In this document: positions 1 to 6,290 of the stretch, piece after piece
Layout of the letters: every line of letters begins with the position of its first letter
Position numbering within the stretch: the first letter of the stretch is position 1
Assembly (NCBI GenBank): GCA_040005265.1
Contig: JBDTZF010000056.1
Coordinates: 1 to 16,786, forward strand
Direction of reading: 5' to 3'
From: JBDTZF01 sp040005265
GTDB lineage: Bacteria; Verrucomicrobiota; Verrucomicrobiia; Chthoniobacterales; UBA10450
DNA: 16,786 nucleotides
The notes under the pieces: model-generated
Database searches by the model: none
What the model saw: the letters and a program-made list of their open reading frames with translations, nothing else
What the model was told of the DNA's origin: nothing
Program-made: the position numbers and the translations under genes

Positions 1-1062
1 CACTACAAACTTGCCGTTTGGATCGACATAGCCCCGGTACATGCCGGAGGTATTGAAAGGCAGCGCCACATTGCCCTGGCGATCGATCGCGATCAGGCCG
101 CCGGTTCCTCCCAGTTTTTTCGCTTTGTCGAGGGCCGTCTCTCCCGCCTCCTGCAATTTCATTCCGCGATATTCCATTAATGCCGATACTTCGTGCGCGA
201 CGGTGGCCCGGATGAAGTATTCGCCATCACCGGTTCCGGAAACTGCGCAGGTCGCATTGTTCGCGTAAGTGCCGGCGCCAATTACGGGCGAGTCGCCGAT
301 GCGCCCCGCTTTTTTATTCGTCGTGCCGCCGGTCGAGGTCGCCGCAGCGAGATTGCCCTCCTTGTCGAGGGCGACCGCGCCGACTGTCCCATGTCGATCT
401 TCGTCGGTAATAACAAAATTCTTCCCGCCGGCCCCGCCTTCTTCGGCGGCCTTGAGTTTTTGCAACGCCTGCCAGCGTTCTTCGGTATAAAAGTATTTTT
501 GGTCCGTCATTACTTCGACACCGTTTTGTTTCGCGAATTCTTCCGCACCTTCGCCGGCCATGAAGACGTGCTTCGATTTTTCCATCACCATGCGGGCCAG
601 CGAGATCGGGTTCTTGATATGGCCCAGCTTGGCGACCGCGCCGGCGTTCAGGGTTTTTCCATCCATGATTGCCGCGTCCAGTTCGTTCATTCCACTGTTG
701 TTAAACACTGCGCCGCGACCCGCGTTGAAATGCGGATCATCTTCCAAAATGCGGACTGCAGCCTCCGTAGCATCGAGACTCGATCCGCCTCTCTTTAGGA
801 TTTCATAGCCGGCAGTGAGCGCGCGCTCAATCCCTGCATGATAATCGCGCTCCCGCTCCGGCGTCATTTTGCCGCGGTCCATGGTTCCGGCGCCGCCGTG
901 TACGGCTATGCCAAATCGTGCTTCATCCTTTTTCATAGTCTTGTTTCGTTCCGAGGAGTTTTTCTCGGCGCTTTCCGTGTGCGTTGCAAATGACGCCGCT
1001 ATCAACATTGAAATTGCAAATACCGGTGTCGATGGAACGCGCCTGTTAGCAGCCAATTTCAC
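1..1062 (-). CDS. Isoaspartyl peptidase / plant-type L-asparaginase, exported, C-terminus cut by window edge
   Basis: This is an N-terminal-nucleophile hydrolase of the IaaA/plant-type asparaginase family, which autocleaves and then hydrolyses isoaspartyl dipeptides and asparagine. The 354 visible codons run in frame to base 1. Seen: the family opening IAVHGGAGT (about residues 52-60), the FNAGRGAVFN block (112-121), the autocleavage site HGTVGAV with the nucleophile Thr near residue 226, RIGDSPVIGAGTYA (254-267), SGTGDGE (275-281) and the near-C-terminal SGMYRGYVD. The usual length is about 320 residues, so only a few C-terminal residues should be missing. I start it at GTG 1062 because this adds a basic stretch plus a hydrophobic core (VFAISMLIAASFA) that reads as a signal peptide. 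ATG 1008 (shorter leader) and ATG 936 (cytoplasmic protein) are alternatives, and none has a clear ribosome binding site. It is divergent from the mla operon. Confidence 0.9.
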   Translation of the reverse strand, partial: MKLAANRRVPSTPVFAISMLIAASFATHTESAEKNSSERNKTMKKDEARFGIAVHGGAGTMDRGKMTPERERDYHAGIERALTAGYEILKRGGSSLDATEAAVRILEDDPHFNAGRGAVFNNSGMNELDAAIMDGKTLNAGAVAKLGHIKNPISLARMVMEKSKHVFMAGEGAEEFAKQNGVEVMTDQKYFYTEERWQALQKLKAAEEGGAGGKNFVITDEDRHGTVGAVALDKEGNLAAATSTGGTTNKKAGRIGDSPVIGAGTYANNATCAVSGTGDGEYFIRATVAHEVSALMEYRGMKLQEAGETALDKAKKLGGTGGLIAIDRQGNVALPFNTSGMYRGYVDPNGKFVV

Positions 1063-1084
1063 GGGCCGGAGCTTAAACGGCCCG
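1062..1084. repeat. 7-bp GC hairpin at the asparaginase start / upstream of mlaE
   Basis: Perfect inverted arms CGGGCCG (1062-1068) and CGGCCCG (1078-1084) are separated by a 9-base loop. The stem touches the first base of the GTG chosen for the asparaginase. In that transcript it would either sequester the start or show that the real start is further in. It lies in the 115-bp divergent gap to mlaE, where I could not find a convincing promoter for either gene. Confidence 0.4.
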
Positions 1085-1177
1085 GCGCTCGTGTGTCGAA
1101 AGCTTTCCTGTAATCGAAATTAGGCGCTCAATTTTCCGCTTTGACCCATCGCGAACTGGGGCACCTTGCCCGTGACC

Positions 1178-2035
1178 ATGTCTGGCGCCGCACAACCCAG
1201 CACCCAGCCGCGCGAGACGATTTCGGCGAATCCGGTTACTTACATTCGCGAGGTAGGTGAGGCCAGCCGCAACACGCTCATCGAAGTCGGCAGCATCTTC
1301 TGGTTCGTAATTCAAACATTCAGCGAGACCTTGGAGCGGATTCGCAACGGACGCGTACCGTTCACCGCCGCCAGTTTTTTCCGTCACACCGAGCGGGCCG
1401 GTGTCGACTCAGTGCCGCTGGTGGGCCTGGTTTCCTTCTTTCTTGGGCTGACCATGGCGCTTCTAACCGGTTATCAGTTGCAGCGCTTTGGCACGGAACG
1501 GCTCGTTCCCGGTCTGGTTTCCATCGCTTTCACACGCGAGCTCGGGCCTCTGATCACCGGAATCATGCTGGCGGCGCGGATCGGCGCGGCGTTCACCGCG
1601 GAACTGGGAACCATGCAGGTGTCCGAGGAAGTCGAAGCGATCGAAGCAATGGGAATCGGGCCGCTGCGCTTTCTGGTCGCGCCGCGAATGCTGGCGCTGT
1701 TTTTCCTTATGCCCTGCCTTTCCACCGTGTCGAACGTGGCGGCGATTGCCGCCACCAGCCTCGTTTGTCGCGCTTATTTCAGTATCGCGTTTCCCTATTT
1801 TCTCGAGCTGGTGAGCGATAGTCTGCTCATCCGCGACATCGTGACCGGCGTTTTGAAGAGCTTCATCTTCGGATTCTTGATCTCCGGAATCGCATGCTAC
1901 CGTGGATTGACTGTGAAAGGTGGCGCTGCCGGCGTCGGAGCATCGACAACTTCGAGCGTAGTGACCGCCATCACAGTGGTGATTGGTTTCGACACGCTCT
2001 ATAACATTATCTACATCGTTTTCTTTCCGTTGTGA
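1178..2035 (+). CDS. mlaE: MlaE-type ABC transporter permease (phospholipid/MCE transport)
   Basis: Inner-membrane permease of the MlaFED-type complex that moves phospholipids between inner and outer membranes. The roughly 285-residue length fits the family (about 260). Several hydrophobic segments follow a polar N-terminus of about 70 residues. The family core is plain: RELGPLITGIMLAARIGAA followed by FTAELGTMQVSEEVEAIEAMG, then the PRMLALFFLMP block, and a C-terminal CYRGLTVKGGAAGVG loop with TTSSVV. I prefer ATG 1178. In-frame TTG 1166 and GTG 1172 lie just upstream, and the GGGG at 1158-1161 would be better spaced for GTG 1172, so the true start may be 2-4 codons earlier. The stop overlaps the mlaF GTG by 4 bases, so the two are probably translationally coupled. 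Confidence 0.9.
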   Translation: MSGAAQPSTQPRETISANPVTYIREVGEASRNTLIEVGSIFWFVIQTFSETLERIRNGRVPFTAASFFRHTERAGVDSVPLVGLVSFFLGLTMALLTGYQLQRFGTERLVPGLVSIAFTRELGPLITGIMLAARIGAAFTAELGTMQVSEEVEAIEAMGIGPLRFLVAPRMLALFFLMPCLSTVSNVAAIAATSLVCRAYFSIAFPYFLELVSDSLLIRDIVTGVLKSFIFGFLISGIACYRGLTVKGGAAGVGASTTSSVVTAITVVIGFDTLYNIIYIVFFPL

Positions 2036-2823
2036 GTGCAAATAATTCTCGCGTAGTGGAGCTGCGCGATGTGACAAAACAATTCGGAGAAAAGAAAGTG
2101 CTCGATGACATGTCGCTCGAGGTGCACCGGTGCGATCGCCTCGTTGTCATGGGGCAGAGCGGCAGTGGCAAGAGCACTATTCTGCGGCTCATTCTCGGAA
2201 TTCTTCAGCCTGATGCCGGCTCGATTTTCTTCAAACAATTCGAAATCACGCGGCTCCGCCGCCGAAAATTGCAGCAGGTCCGCCAGAACATCGGCATGGT
2301 CTATCAATATTCGGCCCTGCTGAGCTCCCGGAACGTGCGCGATAATGTCGCTCTGCCACTCGAGGAATTGACCGAAAAATCGCGCGGGGAAATCGACGAA
2401 ATTGTTGATCAAAAACTTGAGCTCGTTGGCCTGCTCGAAGCAAAAGATCGAATGCCGTCGGAGCTAAGTGGCGGCATGAAAAAGCGCGTGAGCCTGGCCC
2501 GCGCTCTCGTCTTGGAGCCTGAATTAGTTCTTTTCGACGAGCCATCCGCTGGTCTCGACCCGGTCATCAGCTCGGTGATCGACGAATTAATCATTAGCCT
2601 CACCGATAAATCGGAAGTGACGTCGATCATCGTAACCCATGATATGGGAAGCGCATTTCGCATCGGCACGCGAATGGCTATGTTATATCAGGGAAAAATC
2701 ATTGAAGACGCCGACCCCGAGAAATTCAAACAATCGCAGAACCCGGTCGTCGCTCAGTTCTTGAGCGGCAGCACCGAAGGGCCGATTCTGGAAGGCAGCC
2801 AAGATGCAATTACGACGAAATGA
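2032..2823 (+). CDS. mlaF: MlaF-type ABC transporter ATPase
   Basis: Cytoplasmic ATPase that powers the MlaE permease. All nucleotide-binding elements are visible: Walker A GQSGSGKST (41-49), Q-loop at about Q92 (GMVYQYSALLSS), ABC signature LSGGMKKR (145-152), Walker B LVLFDEP (165-171) with the D-loop SAGLDP, and H-loop H203 in VTHDM. The 263 residues match the family (about 260-270). The GTG start at 2032 overlaps the mlaE stop in a GTGA, and the 3' end overlaps mlaD by 20 bases, which is typical of one co-translated operon. The substrate assignment rests on the mlaE and MCE neighbours, since the ATPase alone does not show it. Confidence 0.93.
   Translation: MSANNSRVVELRDVTKQFGEKKVLDDMSLEVHRCDRLVVMGQSGSGKSTILRLILGILQPDAGSIFFKQFEITRLRRRKLQQVRQNIGMVYQYSALLSSRNVRDNVALPLEELTEKSRGEIDEIVDQKLELVGLLEAKDRMPSELSGGMKKRVSLARALVLEPELVLFDEPSAGLDPVISSVIDELIISLTDKSEVTSIIVTHDMGSAFRIGTRMAMLYQGKIIEDADPEKFKQSQNPVVAQFLSGSTEGPILEGSQDAITTK
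2790..2795 (+). promoter_or_regulatory. Ribosome binding site for mlaD
   Basis: GGAAGG lies 8 bases before ATG 2804, inside the 3' end of mlaF. It supports 2804 over the in-frame ATG at 2828. It is one of the few clear Shine-Dalgarno sequences in the window. Confidence 0.55.
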
Positions 2824-3814
2824 AATAATGACCGGCCTGCTCGTGGTGGGCACGGTAGCGGCAGTCGCCTTTGTGTTGATTCTTCTCGGCGCGCCGGGGC
2901 TCTTTCGCCCGCTCGTGACCTATCGAATTTACGTCGACAACGCCGCCGGAATTAAGTTGGGTGCTCCGGTCATGCTGGCCGGGCGAAAAATTGGTCAGGT
3001 TTCAAGCTTGAATTCGCCCGTATCGCACGAAGAGGAACAACGCGCGCAGGAAGCTGCTACTGCAAATCGTCAGCCCGAGCCAGGCGCAACGCCCGTCGCA
3101 GCCAATGGAAAACCGAAGTATGAAGCCCGGATCGATGTGCATGTGGATAAGGATGCGTTTGTCTATCGCGACGCCCGCGCCCGCCTGATGCAGCTCGGCT
3201 TGTTAGGGGAGATGGCGATCGACATCACTCAGGGAACCGAAGCTTCCGGCCGGGCTCACGACGGCGAAATTTTTGCCGGCGAACGCACCCCGGACTTCAG
3301 CGAGGCCGCGTCCAAGATGTTGGAAGTGATCAAGCCGGTCGCCGCCGAAGCGACCTCTACGATGAAGGAGCTGGAAACGACTGCGCAAAACTTGAGCCGC
3401 ATTACCGAGGCGAACTCCGAGCTCAATCTTGCGCTTGGTCAGTTCAAAAAGTTCGGAGAACACCTTGTCGATATTACCTCCCCGGAGAGCTCGCTTTCGA
3501 TCTCGCTCAAGAACATTCAAAAAATCAGCAACGACCTTTCGGCTAACAATAATATCGCCGTTATGCTCGAGAATTTCCGTGACTCATCCGAGAAGCTGAA
3601 GACGACGATGCGCGATCTTGAGCCGGTGGGTGGGAACCTCAGGGAATTCAGCGAAACAGTGAAAACCCAGCCCTGGCGTCTGCTCTGGCCCGGCACAAAG
3701 AAATATCCCGAAGAAAAACCCAAAGCCGCGCCTGCCGAACAAACAATCACCGTTCGCAAAAGCACGAAAGCGAAGCCAACCCCGCCTCCGAGCTCACGCG
3801 GCGGCGGCCGTTAG
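2804..3814 (+). CDS. mlaD: MlaD-like MCE-domain lipid-binding protein
   Basis: Substrate-binding MCE protein anchored in the inner membrane by one N-terminal helix (about residues 10-30) with the rest in the periplasm. The MCE fold starts at VTYRIYVDNAAGIKLGAPVMLAGRKIGQV (residues about 38-66) and resumes at YEARIDVHVD, ending with LGLLGEMAIDI and the TPDFSEAASKMLE stretch. About 35 polar, Glu/Ala/Pro-rich residues (71-105) interrupt the domain between its early strands. A helical, probably coiled-coil region follows (about 165-290), then a Pro/Lys-rich tail (PPPSSRGGGR). The 336 residues are much longer than E. coli MlaD (about 183) and closer to helical-tailed MCE proteins. No mlaB or mlaC gene follows. 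Confidence 0.88.
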   Translation: MQLRRNEIMTGLLVVGTVAAVAFVLILLGAPGLFRPLVTYRIYVDNAAGIKLGAPVMLAGRKIGQVSSLNSPVSHEEEQRAQEAATANRQPEPGATPVAANGKPKYEARIDVHVDKDAFVYRDARARLMQLGLLGEMAIDITQGTEASGRAHDGEIFAGERTPDFSEAASKMLEVIKPVAAEATSTMKELETTAQNLSRITEANSELNLALGQFKKFGEHLVDITSPESSLSISLKNIQKISNDLSANNNIAVMLENFRDSSEKLKTTMRDLEPVGGNLREFSETVKTQPWRLLWPGTKKYPEEKPKAAPAEQTITVRKSTKAKPTPPPSSRGGGR

Positions 3815-3815
3815 G

Positions 3816-3863
3816 GGTAGCGCGCGCGTCTCGCGCGTCTGATGATCGCGTCCCGCGATCGCG
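3816..3863. repeat. Two tandem perfect hairpins after mlaD
   Basis: CGCGCG-TCT-CGCGCG (3823-3837) is followed after 6 bases by GATCGCG-TCC-CGCGATC (3844-3860). Each is a perfect palindrome with a 3-base TCY loop, just after the mlaD stop at 3814. The shape suits a REP-like element or a transcript-end stabiliser. There is no T-run directly after the second stem except CTTTTCC at 3865-3871, so a rho-independent terminator is only possible. Confidence 0.55.
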
Positions 3864-3900
3864 AACTTTTCCTTACGCAAAGAAGCAGAAAAAAGGATTA

Positions 3901-3969
3901 GCCACAGATTGACACGGATAAGCAAAAAGGCTTTCTGAATCCGTGTTCCATCGGTGTTCATCCGCGGCC
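3901..3969. repeat. Palindromic intergenic repeat, copy 1
   Basis: The left arm starts GCCACAGATTGACACGGATA and the right arm ends TCCGTGTTCC...TTCATCCGCGGCC, an imperfect inverted repeat. It ends 5 bases from the stop codon (minus strand) of the downstream M3 gene. It shares its arms and its adjoining gene-end sequence with copy 2 (6204-6285), and its arms with copy 3 (8455-8534). Confidence 0.75.
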
Positions 3970-3974
3970 AAATT

Positions 3975-6122
3975 CTATCTGCTTTCCTGCGATGGACTCG
4001 CGGGCGCCTTCTTTTTCTCTGCCGCGCCGATCCCGAGCTTTTTCAGGAATGGCTGGACCGATTGTTTGCGCCCCAGGAATTTTTCGATCGACACGGTAAC
4101 GTCGCGCCCGTCCCCTTGTTCGTAGATTTCGTGGCGAAGGCGCAGCCCTGCTTCGCGATCGAGATATTTGTTCTTCGCTTTTTCGAAAACGGTTGCCATG
4201 TCGGCGGCGATCGCGTCGGCCCAGGCGTAACCGTAATAACCGGCATCGTAGCCATTCATATGCCCGAAATAGGTGACGAAGGTCGTGGCCGGATCAATCG
4301 GCAGAAACACCTTCTCGAGAATCGGATTCGAGATCGCGACGCAATCGTAAGGCGCGTCTTCGGGATGAACGTCGTGCATTGCCAGGTCGAGCGAGGCGAA
4401 AGCGAATTGCCGCCGGTAAAACACGCCCGCGGTTGCAATCTTCGCGTCGTTCATCTTCTGGATCATCTCAGCCGGAATTTTCTTCGATGGATCGCTGTAA
4501 TCGGCTGCGAAAGTGTCGAGCACTTGTTTGTCCCACACCCAGTTCTGCAACATTTGCGAAGGCGCTTCAACGAAATCTCCCGGGACATGCGTTCCGGCGA
4601 AGCGGCCGTAATGGGCCCGCGTTGTGATGGCGTGCAACGCGTGACCGAACTCATGAAAGAGCGTCTCCACATCCTGATGCGTCATGAGTGACGGTTTGTC
4701 GGCGCTGGGCGGCGGAAAATTGCACAGCAAAGCCACCGTTGGGCGCTGATACTTGCCATCGGTGAGCAGTTTGCCGCCAATAATTTCAAACTCGGCGAAG
4801 TGATTGAACTTTCCTTCGCGCGGAAACATATCGAGATAAAACATGCCAAGCGGCTCGCCCGAGGCCGAATCAGTCACGACGTAGAGCTGGAGATCGTCGA
4901 TCCATTTATATGGCGCGGTGACTTGATAGAATTTTAGCCCGAAGATGTTCTGGTAGATGTCGAACATTCCCTGCAGCACTTTCTGGAACGGGAAAAAATT
5001 GCGAAGCGCTTCCTTGTCGACAGCGAACTTTTGTTTAACGAGCTGATTGTTGTAGTAGCGCCAGTCCCAGGTACCGATTTTCGCCCCCGGATCGCTGGTA
5101 TCCGCAGCTTTCATTTTCTGCAGTGCGGCAATTTCAGCGTCGAACTTCGGCTGGATTCCGGTAACGAGATTGTCGATGTACGTTTTCGCGCCCACGCCCG
5201 ATTTGGCCATCTTTATTTCGGTCTGATAATCGTCCCACGATTTGTACCCGAGCCGGAGCGCGATCTTGTTTCGCAGCGCCAGCATTTGGTTTAGCACGGT
5301 GGCGTTGGTCTCTTTCGCCAGCGAATCATGCGCAACGTAGAGTTTTTTGCGGGTCGCCTCGCTCTTGGCGTTTTCTTCGACGGTATTGTACTGCCAGGTC
5401 ACGTTCGTCATCACGGTGTAGGCGTCATCGCCGGTTTTGACTCCAGGTGATGCGAAGAAGCTGTCCGGCAATCCATCGAGTTCCGCCTTCGTGAACACCA
5501 TCGGGACCTTGGCGTTCACGATGTTGGTGTCGAAATCGGTGCCGAGTTTCGCCAGTTGTTTGCGCAAATCTTCAACCTCTTTGCGTTTGTCCGGCGGCAA
5601 CGCTAGCCCGGCGCGGCGATAATCGCGCAGCGTTTCCTTCAATAGTTTCTCATCTTCGCCCGAAAGCTTCGGCTTCGTATCGGCGAAGGCTTTGACTGCT
5701 TTGTAGACATCTTCGCGATAATCGACGCCTACGGCCCAATCCTGGAAGATTTTCACCGCATTCTCGGCCGCGGCTCGGATTTTTTCGTCCTTATTCGATT
5801 CCTTGATTACGACTGCTCTATTAGCCGCGTTTCCCGCCTGGTAGCCCAAGTCGTCGAGCGCGACGACGGTGCTCTTGAATGTGATCTTCTTCAGATCCTG
5901 CGAACCGATTTGATCGAGCGCCACGTTCGCTTTCGCGATGGCATCTTTCATCGAAGCGTCGATAGCTTCGGGTGTCTGTTCCCATTCGGGCACGGTCAAC
6001 ACCGCATTTTTCTTTGCCGCCGCGGCGCTAAAATCTTCGAGAGTTTTTGGCGTTTCAACGGCAGTAAGTGTGGAGTTCGAAACCGCAAGGAGAAGTGACA
6101 GAAGAAGCAGTGAGATTTTCAT
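3975..6122 (-). CDS. Exported M3-family zinc oligopeptidase, paralogue A
   Basis: Zinc metallopeptidase of the M3 family (thimet oligopeptidase/Dcp/OpdA type), which cleaves short peptides inside a deep channel. From ATG 6122 it is 715 residues, the usual size plus a signal peptide (MKISLLLLSLLLAVSNSTLTA). Seen: HEFGH at 490-494 inside TLFHEFGHALH, the third ligand Glu at about 519 in DFVEAPSQ (29 residues after the first His, as in thimet oligopeptidase), and the substrate-binding loop GYDAGYYGYAWADA. I chose ATG 6122 because the upstream TTG at 6164 adds 14 non-hydrophobic residues before the signal peptide. Its location is probably periplasmic, unlike cytoplasmic OpdA. A weak candidate promoter lies upstream (TATAGA at about 6147-6152). 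It is the downstream member of a tandem pair. Confidence 0.92.
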   Translation of the reverse strand: MKISLLLLSLLLAVSNSTLTAVETPKTLEDFSAAAAKKNAVLTVPEWEQTPEAIDASMKDAIAKANVALDQIGSQDLKKITFKSTVVALDDLGYQAGNAANRAVVIKESNKDEKIRAAAENAVKIFQDWAVGVDYREDVYKAVKAFADTKPKLSGEDEKLLKETLRDYRRAGLALPPDKRKEVEDLRKQLAKLGTDFDTNIVNAKVPMVFTKAELDGLPDSFFASPGVKTGDDAYTVMTNVTWQYNTVEENAKSEATRKKLYVAHDSLAKETNATVLNQMLALRNKIALRLGYKSWDDYQTEIKMAKSGVGAKTYIDNLVTGIQPKFDAEIAALQKMKAADTSDPGAKIGTWDWRYYNNQLVKQKFAVDKEALRNFFPFQKVLQGMFDIYQNIFGLKFYQVTAPYKWIDDLQLYVVTDSASGEPLGMFYLDMFPREGKFNHFAEFEIIGGKLLTDGKYQRPTVALLCNFPPPSADKPSLMTHQDVETLFHEFGHALHAITTRAHYGRFAGTHVPGDFVEAPSQMLQNWVWDKQVLDTFAADYSDPSKKIPAEMIQKMNDAKIATAGVFYRRQFAFASLDLAMHDVHPEDAPYDCVAISNPILEKVFLPIDPATTFVTYFGHMNGYDAGYYGYAWADAIAADMATVFEKAKNKYLDREAGLRLRHEIYEQGDGRDVTVSIEKFLGRKQSVQPFLKKLGIGAAEKKKAPASPSQESR

Positions 6123-6203
6123 AGAGCGATTGAATGGGACAACATCATCTATAGGCGTGCTCAAAAGGCAAGTTCAGCGCAGGTCATCCCGCAGAAGAAA
6201 TTG

Positions 6204-6285
6204 GCCACAGATTCACACGGACGAAACACGGGTGGACAGAAGAGCCGTTTCTGAATCCGTGTTTCATCCGTGTCCATCCGTGGCC
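6204..6285. repeat. Palindromic intergenic repeat, copy 2
   Basis: The left arm is GCCACAGATTCACACGGAC and the right arm is ATCCGTGTCCATCCGTGGCC, with an additional TGAATCCGTGTTTCATCCG block inside. It occupies half of the 168-bp gap between the two M3 genes and ends 5 bases from the stop of the upstream paralogue B (minus strand), the same position copy 1 has relative to paralogue A. Confidence 0.78.
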
Positions 6286-6290
6286 AAATC

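Noticed and set aside
193..798. 201-codon open frame on the plus strand
   Set aside because: It is antisense to the asparaginase, whose conserved motifs all read on the minus strand.
1141..1170. TTGACC at 1141 as a -35 box for mlaE
   Set aside because: No -10-like hexamer occurs 15-19 bases downstream.
1463..2077. 204-codon open frame on the minus strand
   Set aside because: It is antisense to mlaE, has a low-complexity charged composition, and matches no family.
3954..4691. 245-codon open frame on the plus strand, with a similar 243-codon frame at 6270-7001
   Set aside because: Both are antisense to the 3' ends of the two M3 genes. They resemble each other only because the M3 genes are paralogous.
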